A DNA stretch of 64,000 nucleotides, taken from Acorus gramineus (taxonomy: Eukaryota > Streptophyta > Magnoliopsida > Acorales > Acoraceae). Shown piece after piece: positions 20,135 to 31,770 of the stretch. The stretch is taken from contig CM060851.1 of assembly GCA_030737835.1 (NCBI GenBank), positions 4,244,615-4,308,614 of the forward strand, written 5' to 3'. The number at the start of each line of letters is the position of its first letter. Within the stretch, counting starts at the first letter, position 1. Made by a program: the position numbers and the translations under genes. The notes under the pieces were generated by a model. It saw only the letters and a list, made by a program, of their open reading frames with translations. It was not told the DNA's origin and did no database searches.

Positions 20135-22602
20135 AATAAACAAAAGCAGCACGGAACATTCAGAACTCGTCGAAGAAGGGTATATCCCCAATGCGAAGAG
20201 CACAAGACTGGCTGAGGATAAAGCATTGTCACCCAAGGACATCAGAAGCTTGAAGCTCCAAGAGCAGCTTAGAGCCGCGAAAGCAGGAAAGAGCATAGAA
20301 CGATGCAGTGCAGATCCCAATGTGATGCGCAGGATCGATACACATTCAGATAAGCATAGAAGGCAGTGTTTAGAGAAGGACGCAAATGAAACTGAGGAGC
20401 TCGTCAAGCACATGTCAAGCATTCCAGGTTATCTCCAGCACATTGGGAGAGGGTACGATCTGCAGGGGAAGGCTTTGAACTTTGGAGTTCTGGAGTGGGG
20501 AAATCTAGAGAAGTGGATGTACAAACATAAACCAATGGTGGGTGCGAGAGATGTTGCTTCACCCTCCAGTAGTTATGCTTCCTCATCAACTACAGCATCT
20601 TCTGCTCGCTCTCATCGCAGTCCGTCAGCTAGGGAAAGTTTTTGTCAATCTGAGAGAGAATCTTGTAGGTCTGGTAAGGCTCCTTCCACGATTGGTCAGT
20701 TTGTTGGCCGAAATTCCATAGAACGCATGTCAGAAAAGCAAAACAGAGGGAATCCAGCTTCCAAGTCCGCTTGTCATCAAAGATGTGAACCTCATGAGTG
20801 GAGTGATTGTTCGTTGGAATCAAAGGATGATGGGGTTATATTAGTCTCTGCAGATTTGGAATCAAATGCCAGCAAGGGTGGTAAGCAACACCAGCCTGTT
20901 GGCAGGTTAAGCAGCGAGAATTTCAACTTACCCCAAGAAGGCACACAGATCCGATTTCGAAATATAACCACCAAGAGCCCCCATAGACCAGCATCAAATG
21001 CAGGACTACCGACAGAAGAAAATCATGGGATCTTTTCAGAAAATCGTATTTCAGGTGACGCTCATTCTGCTATCAGATTTAATGAGGTTCCATTACCAAG
21101 CCATTTACCATGTAAAATCCAAAGTAAAGAACAACTGAAATGCAAATCACCGAGCGTTACTACCAATCAGCATGGGAAATTATTTGAACTGGGGTACTCC
21201 GATAGGCTGTGTCGAAGAGATGCGTCACCCAATCGTTGGTTTATCACTGATTCAAACAAAGGAAGTAGAAGTTCCAGTTTTAGAGCGAGTCTGGTCGGGA
21301 AGAAGTTGTCAACCTCAACTACTTTTCCGGATGCATCATCAAGAGAAAAGGCAACATCAAGCGGTAGATCCAGGCAAAGCCCTTTACGGAGACTGCTAGA
21401 CCCGTTGTTGAAACCGAGGGCCTCAAACCGCATCCACCTTGATAATGAGCCAGGTCATGCCCAGAAGCCTGTCCTGTCACGGGAAGAACACAACTCTGAC
21501 CCCTCGAGTCCATTGCCCAAGACCAGAGCCTTGGTTCAGGATGAGAAGGCAAAGGCATCAAAAAACCAAGCACTTCTGAAAGTCACTTGGAAAAACGGGT
21601 TCCCCCTGTTTACTTTAACATTTGGAAGCGACATCCTTGCAGGGACGAGAAGAATGGGGAAAGATGACAGTGAATGGGTCTACACATTTTATTCCGTTTG
21701 TGAAGTCAAGAAGAGAAGTGGGGGCTGGATAAACCAGAAGAACAAAAATTGTGGTTACCAATCCAACATTGTTGGTCACATGACGGTCAAGCTCACCAAT
21801 GATGGTGGCAGAAATAATCACATGGATAGAGAGTTTGTTCTTTATATTGCTGATCAAAGCGAGGAAGCTAATGAGACAACGTGTCCCTTTCCCTATACCG
21901 AGTCCGCTGCTATCATCATTAAGGCCTCCACAGAAATGACACAGAGGACTGAAAGTGAGAGCCACAGCATGAACAAACAAAGCCTTTCTGACGTAGTTGT
22001 CATACTCCCAAGCGGTGTTCACAGCTTCCCTGCCACAGGAAAACCATCACCTTTGATAGAACGGTGGAAATCTGGTGGAACTTGTGATTGTGGTGGCTGG
22101 GATGTGAGTTGCAAGTTGACCGTTCTGAACAACCAGATACACGACAGTGAAGTTTTAGATCCTGTCCAATCTCATCGGACCGCTGAGAATTCCCGTCGTG
22201 TTGATTTGTTCATTAAGGTAAATGGCGTCTTCTACTTTACATGTAATAATGAATTTAGTTGTCAATTGACTCATGAACCTAAATCCAATTCTTTCCAATT
22301 TATCACAGGGAGGAAGAGGACAAGAAGATGAGCTTGTGTTCAGCATGGCTGGTTTCAAAGACGTTCTGTATGTGGTTGATTTTGATGCATGCATCTCTTT
22401 AACACAAGTGTTCGCAATTTGTATTGCGATGCTGCACGATGTGAATACAGCTGAACTATCTAAAGTTCACAAGCTTGAGGAGATAAAATTGCAGGAACCC
22501 ACATCAATGGGATCTCACTATAGAAGGGCTTCCAGTTCAACACAAGAAACTTCTTCTGTCCATGTACCCTATCCACCTCTTTCACCTGTTGGAAGGGCCT
22601 AG
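20124..22602 (+). CDS. DUF3527 plant protein (exons 20124-22217, 22309-22602)
   Basis: The predicted protein is 795 residues of unknown function, a family found in land plants. The N-terminal two thirds are low-complexity, basic and Ser-rich (for example SSSYASSSTTASSARSH). The conserved block LNFGVLEWGNLEKWMYKHK sits near residue 115. The DUF3527 domain begins near residue 482 (LKVTWKNGFPLFTLTF). It includes SGGTCDCGGWDVSCKL and ends with FSMAGFKDVLYVVDFDACISL in the second exon. The 91-bp intron (22218-22308, GTAAAT...TCACAG) is inferred because the first exon read alone stops at 22331 just where the family continues. Splicing restores the frame in phase 0. Start: ATG at 20124, immediately followed by another at 20127; there is no in-frame ATG further up. 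No signal peptide or membrane segment is visible. Confidence 0.85.
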
Positions 22603-23394
22603 TCATGAGGGCATTTCAAATACAAGAAGGCGCTTGCTGGCCAGATTTAGAGCACTTGCCTGGTTGCACTCTATTATTGTACAGTGGTTTGTATCAATTT
22701 TAGGAAGTGTCTGCGTAATGGAATAATTGTTCTATAAAATGTGAATTCAGAGGTTCAACACAACCTCTGACACCTAGGTTTGCAATTTCTGTAGCAGAGA
22801 TGTACTAAATCCAATTATATGATGCTTCATATCACACAATTTTATCTTTGAATGTCCAAATTGAAAACAATGGCTTTTGGAGGTGCTTATTGGGAGGCAT
22901 GGGTTCCTATGTTGGTTCTCTGGGAAAGATTGACAATAAAGGATCCAGACGTGTATGAGCAAAAACCTCCAAACTGGAAAGAATAAACTGTTTTGAATTT
23001 GCATCAGATTCCAGTACTCACACTTCTAATAAGTTTTACATCAACTAAAATGAATATTCTCACATGGATTTTTCAGGAAAGCATCACCTGCAACTGTTAA
23101 TATAAATTTTCATTACCAATCAAGCGTTCTCCATGGTTGAACTTCAAAAGATTTGACATACATCCACAAAAACATTGAAAGTAAAAGTGTGTACTCCATT
23201 TCTATAGAAGTTCAAACATAGCTCTGTTCAGCATCCAGCATTCTATAGCAATACAGCAATCAGAGATAAACTATACAATGAAAAGAAATCAACAAAGAGG
23301 AGCGAAAACAATTACTAAAACTACAAGATCAAGAGAGACATTTTTGCAGGGATGCAAATACACTCTATATCTGGAACTGGGTATATTTTCTGCT
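22603..23394. other. Convergent 3' flanks of the DUF3527 and SnoaL-like genes
   Basis: The two genes converge here. The interval is AT-rich and has no coding frame of note. It should hold both 3' UTRs and polyadenylation signals. Confidence 0.5.
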
Positions 23395-24716
23395 TCACAT
23401 TTCAATATGTGATGCATGGTGGACACAAATAAACCATCGCCCGTCAACTCTTTCAAACACATTGGTTGCAACTTGCTTTCCCCAAGTTCCACCTTTGGTC
23501 TTCACAACCTCCAAACAAGTAACGTACCCAACATCACCTCGGATATGGACTTCAACATTCTTCAGATCAATCTGGATGGGAAATTCATGTTCCGCGCCCA
23601 ACACAAGTTCCCAGCTTTCGAGAACCAACTCGTGACCAGAAATAGCTCCTGCGCCAGGATGTACGCAATAGATGTTGTCTCCTTTTGCCCAGATGGAGTT
23701 CATCGCAACGAGATCGCCACTCCCAAAAGCTTTGTAGAACCGCAAGTTTGCTGCGAGAACTGATGCCTGGCTGTCCTCATGGATGGTGCGGAGATTGTCC
23801 CGCAATTTGGCTGCCTTGGCATAGTTCTCTTCTTTGATTGCCCTCTCTAAATCACTCTGCAACGCCTGCTCGTCCACGATCAAGTCTTCACTTGTTATTC
23901 TTTGCTCGGACTCTCCACTCTTCAAATGGTTTAAGTTCTGTAAACGAAGGGACTTCTTGCAAATCGGTGCTGCACTGGATAAGGAGAGAATCAGAGGAAT
24001 TTATAGACAACAAGAAATTCCTGACAATGAGAAGTTAATTGTTTTGTTCGCACCCATTATAGAGCATCAATGAAAATTTCCAGGGGAACTTTGTCAACAA
24101 TACATGTATCACAATTTTTTGAGTAGGATGTATATCTTATTTGAAGTAAAATAGTATCAAGAGTTCAGCAGAAAACAGAGCCTCCCAAAACACACAATTA
24201 CATCTACACTGCAAGATTTCAAATGCTGGGGCAAGATCTAAATCATACACATCCCCTCTGTTCAACCACCTAGCAAGTCTTAATGGTATAGAATAAACCA
24301 ACAATTATAAATAAAAAAAGATGTTCACTATAATTTGCAAGGCTGAAAATGCATATTATTCTTGACACTGTGGTTGCAATTCTTGCATATCTTCCACATC
24401 AGAATCGAAAAATCTCATTTTGGGGCAAAATGAACACAGACAGAAGCGAAGCACTGACATGCCAAGGATCACTTACTGGAGATTGGACGAAACCAGGGAT
24501 TGGGTTTAACATTTTTCACGCAGAAGCATCGCATGTGATCGACACTCTCTCTTCCGGAAAATTTGACCTAAAATTGAGCAAGTTCAAGCTTCCATATCGA
24601 AGAATCTGAAGAAGAATCAAGAAGGTAAAGGAAAGAAGAATTACGTTGGGTTTCGAGAAGATTGAAGAGACTGCACTCGCCCTCGAAGGAAGGACTGATG
24701 GGTTCGGACCCGCCAT
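23395..24716 (-). CDS. UVR-motif and SnoaL/NTF2-like domain protein (exons 24645-24716, 23395-about 23937)
   Basis: About 204 residues if the exon choice is right. Exon 2 encodes LQSDLERAIKEENYAKAAKLRD, a UvrB/UvrC-type (UVR) helical motif. A SnoaL-like NTF2-superfamily fold follows: FYKAFGSGDLVAMNSIWAKGD, HPGAGAISG, VGYVTCLE, then TNVFERVDGRWFICVHHAS at the end. Exon 1 is proposed as MAGPNPSVLPSRASAVSS..., ending at a GTAATT donor at 24644. This is Ser/Arg-rich like a plastid transit peptide. The acceptor is uncertain: TTTACAG before 23937 keeps frame and has the best pyrimidine tract, and an AAG slightly upstream also keeps frame. An extra small exon in the 0.7-kb intron cannot be excluded. 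No enzymatic role is known to me. Such domains bind small ligands or proteins. Confidence 0.7.
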
Positions 24717-25956
24717 TAATGGAGGTGGAGCAAGAAATGCCGATGAACCTTGGATTGTGAAGGAGAGAAGATGAGATAGGTCAATTTCAGAAACCCTAAC
24801 AAGATATGGGCCTAATGTACTTCCCAATAGCGAGAACAGCGAACACTTGGTAAGCCCACTGGGCTTTCAGTCCAATCCAGCAATTACTTTCTTTTTGGGC
24901 CATGTTGGGCCCCAATGAGCCTTTCCACACTTGTAAAAGGAAAAGGACCAATCACTTGTGCAACTCCAATTGAAGTTTATACTGATTTTTTTTAAATCAT
25001 ACTCTTTTAATAAAATATATGCAGTTATGTGAAATAAAATATATACTGAGATATATATATTAATATTTTTTTTATGTTGAAAATTGATAAAAAAAAAATT
25101 TACATCATACACTATAATGACGCAGTATATACTAAACTATCATAATATATAAAACTAAAAAACGGACTGAGTGTATCAATTCTCCTTGTAAAAATAAATA
25201 AAGACATATTAATCCTTCATTTAATAAAATATATACATCATTGCATATATATGACTAAAAGAGGGTTTGTAAATGAGTATTGTGTGTAACAATGTCTTTT
25301 CTTTTCAATGTTATATACAATATCATTTTACTAACAAATTATATATTTCGATGAATAAAAACAAGTAATTTTTTTTTAATACATTGTTCCATATTCATTC
25401 ACGGACGCGTATAGGCCATAGTCATAGAACACCACAAATCCCATGAAAAAAAAAAATAGAATACAAAGCTCTTACAATCCCTTTTATCTCTCTCTTTTTG
25501 TCCATCAAATTCCCCTCTCTTTCTCTATTGCCACACACCAACCTAATATTTCTAGATCTAGGATACTCAACCAATATGAACAACAGCTTTTACAGAAGTT
25601 TTACAAGTCTATTTATATGCTACAAGATGAGACAAGTCAGATCCCTTAAAAACAGGACAAAATAAAATTGTTAGGATTCAAATATATGTAAAACTGCATC
25701 GTTATTTATGTTTCAATTTCAAGTACTAAAAAACAGTTGATTATAAAAAGATATTGAATCCTCTGTATAAAAGTTATAGAGAATGCCTAATAACATCTCT
25801 CAAGAAGTCTCAGGCATCAGCTAGCCCAATTTTACATTTTAATGCATACACATATAATTCCCACTACAATCTTACATTGGTTTCGACGGCTCATGGTCAT
25901 CATTGTTTACATGAACAACCAAACTATACACAAAATAAAACAAAAATGTTAATTCA
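24717..25956. other. Intergenic AT-rich DNA
   Basis: Promoter side of the SnoaL-like gene on the left, then about 25000-25340 with copies of the AT-rich dispersed family (TAAAATATATAC, GACTGAGTGTATCAAT). The right end is the 3' flank of the DUF620 gene. No gene is seen. Confidence 0.5.
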
Positions 25957-28677
25957 TCAATACAATCTCTCATCCTCATCGTTCCCGCCGGCAGAAGAAT
26001 CCGAGTCACCCAAATCAACCGCCGCCACGACCTTCGACAGCCCCACCTTGACCGCCTCTCGAACCCCCAACAATCCCGGCGGGGCCCACAATGCGCCTCC
26101 ACCGCCACCGCCGCCCTCTTCATTGTTGTTCTCTTTGTTGTCCCTCTTTAAGTCTCCGGGTGGCAAGAAGCAATCGATCGATAGACCCCTCACATTAAAG
26201 TCCACCTCTTCGACGGCCCACGTCTCCTCCATCCTCGTCTGCGCCCCGCCCCCATCACCATCGCCCCCCTCCCCAAACCGGGCCAATGTGACCCACGTCC
26301 GGCCCGCGTGGGCGATCTGGACCCCGTCGATCGGTCGGTAGTCGCCCACCGATGACTCCATCGACGTCTCCCAGTAGACACTGCTCTCGTGGTCGATGGT
26401 CCTGATGCGGAGGAGGTGGGAGTCCTCGATGCGGACGAGCAAGCCTGTCCGCTGGCTGAAGTATCCCCATACGGTGTGGCGGAGGATTTCGACGGCGGAG
26501 CTGCTCCGGGTGCGGAGGATCGATGGCTCCGCGTCGAGGCGGAGGACGAAGCAATCCTCACCGTCGATTGGCTTTTCGCCTATGCAGACGGCGTTGGAGA
26601 ACAGGTTGGCTGTGGTCCTTGGGTCCAGTCCCTGTTTCAAAGAACAACAACTTGCTTTGGTTTTTGTTTTGTTTTTTTCAAAAAGCCGGTACATGGAGGG
26701 AAAAAATGACCGTTATTTAGGTTTGGTGTTTCGGCGGAACTATTTTTGGTCAACAACGACACACACGTGGACGGTTCCGCAAAAAAAGCTGACAACAAAG
26801 TCAGCGATTTTTCGAACTCCATGTGAGAGTCGGCGACACTCACATGGGTGTCACGTTCGCTGCCTTTTGTGTTTCTGCGGTCCCCCTGAAATTATCCGAC
26901 TCTTACCTACCCCTAACCATTAGGCGGGTAGCGGGGCGACTCGGATTTAACCCGATAAAAGACGTAAATACCCGACTCAAAGGATCCGACAGTCAAAACG
27001 GGTCGGGTCTAGGTCCACCCTGACCCGATTCTATGGATTCGTTGGACCTGATTAACTCAACCTAAATATTATGTAATTTTTTTTTATTTATGATTCAACC
27101 TAACACTAATGATTCAACCAAACTTATAACTAAATATTGAATAATCATTTAAAATTTTAAGTATTTGAAATATTTTTACAACCTTTTGACTTCACATAAA
27201 AATATAATAATCAAAACCGTATTTCAAATATTTCCTCATAAAACATTTAAAAATCAAAATAGTGAAGAACTATTTATAATAAATTAGACTCTATTAAAAA
27301 GAAAAAAGAATGAAGCCATTGTAAGCCCTTGAAAAGTTTATGAAATTCTCTTTACCTTACCTGAACTTGTTAACGAGTCGATCCGATCCGATATGGATCT
27401 GACCCGTAGGAACCCAACAATAAAACGGGTCGGACCTGGAGCCCACCCATTGACAGGCCTACTAACAATGCATTTCATTTCATTTTTTATATTTACAACT
27501 TGTTATTGTTTTCTTCAAAAACTAATCTAGAATGAGTTTGAATTAAGTATGACTCATACAAAAATAAAAATTATAAAAATTGTTCAAGCCACTATCTAAG
27601 ATCATCACAAAATCAGATCCGAAAACCTAAATAAATTTTGAATAGATTGTTAAAATTTTACGAATAAAGTCGAACATGATTGTTGTGTTAAGTACCTGGA
27701 GGGACCGGCGAAGCGGCCTGGGCGGACCCCTGGACGCGTGGGACGCGTGCCAGGGCGTCTGCCTCCACGCAACCTTCCCATCGCTCCCGGCACTGATCTT
27801 GCACCCTGACACCACCAACTCCAGACACCACAAATCCGGTTTCTTCCTCCAAAGAACGAAACCACCCATCTCTCCTCCTCCCGCCTCTCCGTTTCGCCAC
27901 CTCCTCATCTCTCCGCCACCCGTCGACCCCTTTTTCCAATCACCACCACCACCACCAAACTCTGACGTCACCGCCATCCTAACCTTTCCCATGGCGTACA
28001 TGCTATCAATTGCATCCAACGCCTTCTCCCCTCCCACCGCCGCTATGTATTGTTGCACTATGTACTTCGCCATTGATGACTCCTACATACACATGCATGC
28101 AATCTAATCAAACAAAACACCATAAAAAAACAAACCAAATTGCTTATGTAAGGTAGACTTTTAGTCTTAATTTTATTGTTAAAAGAAAGTAAAACGCCAC
28201 CCAAAACCGATGTAGAGTAGATGAGAGGTCTACCTATGCCCCCAAATCAAATCCCAACAAAACACCATCATTTATATTGTTTCTATCAAATCTTCCCAAA
28301 CCCAGGTATGAGGTGGTATGTCTACCATCCTATCAAGAGGAGGTTCGGTGTTTTGTTTGTATGTATCGACTTACGATGGGGTGGTCTTTGATGTTGCGGT
28401 TGATGGTGCAGTCAGCGCGGACGGGGAGAGGGACGAGAGGAGCGCCGATGACGCCGAGGAGGAGCTGGAGCTCGGCGGACCGGGTCCCCCCGAGGAAGGC
28501 ATGTTTGTCGTGGTGGTTGGGTCGGACGACCCAGGACTTGACGTTGGTCCATGGATTGACGTGTCGTCGGTGGCCGCCGCCGCTGCTCGGCCTCGCGAAG
28601 GTCTCTTCGGGGATGGGGACTTCGAGCACGGTGTCCAGGCCGTCTTCCCTGTCGAAGTTGGGGCAGAGCTTCCTCAT
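25957..28677 (-). CDS. DUF620 plant protein (exons 28375-28677, 27696-28082, 25957-26631)
   Basis: The predicted protein is 454 residues, from a plant family of unknown function with a lipoprotein-like or START-like fold suspected. Exon 1 begins MRKLCPNFDREDGLDTVLEV, the family's N-terminal signature, and ends at GTAAGT. Exon 2 begins ESSMAKYIVQQYIAAVGG and holds GGFVLWRKKPDLWCLEL and GPPRPLRRSLQ. Exon 3 begins GLDPRTTANLFSNAVCIGEK and contains the conserved Cys/Trp segments DCFVLRL and HTVWGYFSQRTGLLV. It ends in an acidic tail (GDSDSSAGGNDEDERLY). All junctions are phase 0 with GT/AG borders. The exons are GC-rich against AT-rich introns of 292 and 1064 bp. The larger intron carries a probable hAT-like remnant. 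Confidence 0.9.
26890..27465. mobile_element. Degenerate hAT-like MITE in DUF620 intron 2
   Basis: The right end reads ...GCCCACCCATTGACAGGCCTA, the complement of a TAGGCCTGTCAATGG-type end common in plant hAT MITEs. Both sides are rich in GGGTCGG/CCGACCC motifs in inverse orientation around an AT-rich centre, as in the element at 9511-10068. The left end and target duplication are not resolved. Confidence 0.4.
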
Positions 28678-28740
28678 CAGAGGAGGTCAAGTAGTACTTG
28701 ATCTTCAAAAGAAGAGAGAGTCTTCTCTTCTTCTAATGGA

Positions 28741-28762
28741 GGGGAGAGAGAGAGAGAGAGAC
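28741..28762. repeat. GA microsatellite in the DUF620 5' UTR/promoter
   Basis: A (GA)n run lies about 65-85 bp upstream of the start codon at 28677 and reads as CT repeats on the gene's sense strand. CT-rich leaders are common in plants. Confidence 0.7.
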
Positions 28763-28869
28763 TATTGGGGTGGCTGGCGCACAATAACGGGAGAGTATGG
28801 GCCCAAGCTAACGTTGGCTTGCTCTTCGTCCATTTGTCTAAGTTCGTGATCCCACGCTCTCTTTATGGA

Positions 28870-30017
28870 TCTTTGTTTTGTCCTTGGATTTTTTTCTTTC
28901 TTTCTTTATTCCTTTGGAGGCTTTTTTTTTGGTTGGGGGTGGAGTGTGGAATAAATTTAAATGGGGTTGAATTTTATGTGGGATAGTGATGTTATACTGT
29001 GGTACCATGGACTTCAGATTTTCTGTGTGATATATCACATAGAATCTTGTCACCTGAAAAAATCATACGTAAAAGAATCACACATATATATGAAAATATA
29101 ATTATTTATGATGTTATTTGTAAAAAAAACTAGTGTATATATGTTTAAATTTTTTTGAACTATCTACTTGACATCTACTGGTTGATTAACATAGAGATTT
29201 TTTAGGATTGTCACACAGAAAATCTTAATGTTGTATTATGTATGTATAGTTTAGGATTACTAGCGCTATTATATAGTTTTTTTTTCAGTTTCAATCCCAA
29301 TCAAATATACTTCGTTAGTGCTATGTATTTACATGGATGAGATATATATTTCATTATAAACTTTGAAATAAAAATGAATACATACAATTCATTAGATTAT
29401 ATGGGTTTTTTTTTTAAAACATGCATCTTAATAGATGATGTATAATATTTAAAAAAAAAATTAAATCATGTGTGGACTGAATTTAATTTGAAAAAAAGAT
29501 TGTACATAATATATCCTAAATTTTTTTTTAGGTATAATTATTAATAAAAATAATAATTAAAAATGAGCACGTTTGTTTCTATTTGGGCTGATTTGTTTGT
29601 CGTTCATTTGATTCTTACTCATTGACTTACCAGATCCTAATTATATCATATCAGTTTTTTCGTATTAACTAGATAATAAAATTTACTCCAGATAGATAGT
29701 TTAACTATAAATATAGCCAGATTTTATTATTTTAAATATAAATTTCAAAAATATAAAATGAAAATGAAAGAATTAAATATCAACCAAACATAAATCAAAG
29801 AATTAGGTACAGTGATTCAATATTGGACTAATTTGATCTGAAAATAAATTTTTTATCAATCATAAAAAAAAAACACATCTTCCTCTAACATTTTTTTTAA
29901 AGGATCAATTCAAATCAAATTTGACCATCAAACTAGTTGCACTTATTATTATTTTTCCAGAATATATAACAAGATAATTTTGGGTACGGTTGACTTGACT
30001 TCCTTGGATTATTGAGA
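28870..30017. other. Gene-free AT-rich interval
   Basis: Promoter side of DUF620, then AT-rich DNA. About 29280-29520 resembles the AT-rich dispersed family (GAGATATATATTTCATTA, AAACATGCATCTTAATAGATG). No coding content is visible. Confidence 0.5.
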
Positions 30018-30136
30018 GGGTGCGGTTATAGCCACTCACAAACTCTCTTACCCACCCCTTTTACTTCATAAACCCACTTTATATAAATATTCAACCCAAA
30101 TTATTTTCACCCCACCCCATCCACTATTTCAAAAAA

Positions 30137-31185
30137 CCATGGATCACATCGAACGAAATCAAACACGGAAGATATAGAGCATGTCGAACGGGATACAGAA
30201 CACTTCAAATGTTTTTTTTATTCCAGAAAGCCATGGACCATGTCAAACCAAATCAAACACGGAAGACATGGAACATGTTGAACAGGATACAAAACACTTC
30301 AAAGGTTTTTTTTATTCTAGAAATCCATGGACCATGTCAAACCAAATCAAACACGGAAGATATAGAGCATGTTGAACGTGATACAAAACACTTCAAGCCC
30401 CCGTTTGGAACGGGAATAAGGGATAACCTGGTGTAAAGGGGAATAAGGGATAAAGGGTGTTTGGAAACATAGAATAGGCAGGGATAAAGTATGTCAGAAT
30501 AAATTAGTATAAAGTGGTATATGGATTCTAACTTACCCCTGGAATTAAAGTTATCCTAGGTTATTCAACCCAAAGAATATGTGAGGCCACTGTCAAATTA
30601 ACTGTCATCACCTCTTATAAATCACATGTCAAATCAACTGTCATTATTTTTTCACATTTTATAAATCCTTATCCATACTTTATTCACATTTTACCTAAAC
30701 AACAAAACAGTTATTCTTACGTTTACCAACGAGAATAATTCAAAACACAAAATCATTTTATCCTCATTTATGCCGGAATAAATATATATCCAAGAATAAG
30801 TCTTATTCCCATTCCAAACGGGGGCCAAATGTTTTTTTATTCCAGAATGCCATGGACTATATCGAACCAAATCGCACAAGAAAGACATGGAGCATGTCGA
30901 ACATGATACATAACACTTCAAAGGTTTCAGATTTCAGAAAGCCATGGACCATGTCGAACTAAATCAAACACGGAAGACATAAAGCATGTCAAACGGGATA
31001 CAAAACACTTCAAATGTTTTTTATTCCAGAAAGCCATAGACCATGTCAAACCAAATTAAACACGGAAGACATGGAGCATGTCGAACGGAATACAGAACCT
31101 TTCAAAGGTTTCTGATTCCAGAAAGCCATGGATCATGTCGAACCAAATCACACACGGAAGACATGGAGCATGTCGAACGGGGAGA
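30137..31185 (+). repeat. Tandem array of about seven 92-94-bp units
   Basis: Units start with CCATGGACCATGTC-like sequence at 30137, 30231, 30325, 30850, 30942, 31034 and 31126. Each contains AAATCAAACACGGAAGA, GAGCATGTCGAAC, GATACA(A/G)AACACTTCAAA and TTATTCCAGAAAG. The last unit is partial. The gap between the third and fourth starts is explained by a 429-bp insertion plus a 3-bp duplication. The unit length is not a multiple of three, and the frames across it are not protein-like. Confidence 0.92.
30397..30825. mobile_element. PIF/Harbinger-like MITE nested in the tandem array
   Basis: Terminal inverted repeats are GCCCCCGTTTGGAACGGGAA at the left and the same with one change at the right (GCCCCCGTTTGGAATGGGAA when inverted). 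CAA precedes the element (30394-30396) and follows it (30826-30828). The uninterrupted units read CACTTCAAATG, so the duplication is exactly 3 bp. The 3-bp duplication and GTTTGG-type end suit PIF/Harbinger (Tourist-like) elements, although that group usually targets TAA/TTA. No coding content. Confidence 0.88.
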
Positions 31186-31723
31186 GAGAAAAAGAGCGTG
31201 GGATTTATTATTTTGATTGCGTGAGTAATATATTTATGGGGGATGTGTGGGGTGGGTAATGTTTGGGGTGGGTAGGGTGCACCATTGGGGTGGGTAGTGT
31301 TGGGGTGGGTTAGGTGTGAGAAAAAAATGTAACAAGACATTTTTATTTATAAATAAAAGGGGTGAGTAGGAGAGTCTGTGGGGGTGGCTATAGCTACACC
31401 CTTCTTGGGAAAGCTACATTAATTGGTTAAAAAAATGAAATTCATCTCTTCCACGTTTGGTGCGCCGGGGGGACGGCTTTGCTTTTAACTTACTCGGCTC
31501 TTGATGTGTAATTTTTTTTAATTTTCTATACAGAGGGATCCCGTGAATGACCTTATATGGTCAAATTGAGGAAACTACATTCGCTTGTTTTTTCTAGTCC
31601 CACCAAAAATTCTACCGAATACTCGCTAATAAACAAATAGGTAAGTCAGCGTCAAGACTCGAACTCAAGGTATACCTTAACACAAATAAACCCCGAAGGT
31701 CACTGAGAATCCTGAAGTGTGTA

Positions 31724-31770
31724 TTCTCTCATTGCCGACTGACCTGAAGTGCAAGTCGGCAATGAGAGAA
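31724..31770. repeat. Perfect 17-bp stem-loop
   Basis: TTCTCTCATTGCCGACT (31724-31740) is followed after 13 bases by its exact complement AGTCGGCAATGAGAGAA (31754-31770). CCTGAAGTG occurs just before the left arm and again in the loop. It lies in otherwise gene-free DNA. It could be a transposon end, a terminator-like hairpin or a remnant. Confidence 0.8.

Larger units (their letters stand above)
30018..31401. mobile_element. Composite Mutator-like non-autonomous element containing a tandem-repeat array
   Basis: The ends are inverted repeats of about 55 bp at roughly 75-80% identity. The left reads GGGTGCGGTTATAGCCAC and the right, inverted, GGGTGTAGCTATAGCCAC. Both continue into ACTCTC(T/C)TAC and CACCCCTTTTA. 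The 9 bp outside each end, TTATTGAGA and TTCTTGGGA, agree at 7 of 9 positions, as expected for an aged 9-bp Mutator-type duplication. The body is mostly an array of about 93-bp repeats plus a nested MITE. No transposase is encoded. Confidence 0.7.

Noticed and set aside
24516-24827. 103-codon minus-strand frame around SnoaL-like exon 1
   Set aside because: It reads through the GTAATT donor into the intron. Only 24645-24716 is taken as coding.
26190-26561. Ser/Arg-rich frames over DUF620 exon 3
   Set aside because: Off-frame readings of a GC-rich exon whose correct frame is clear.
30181-30436. Frames in the tandem array that look like repeated peptides
   Set aside because: The unit length is 92-94 bp, not a multiple of three, so repeats shift frame. 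These are by-products of the array.
30137-31185. Array considered as a CRISPR-like repeat
   Set aside because: Units are adjacent without unique spacers and lie inside a eukaryotic transposon.
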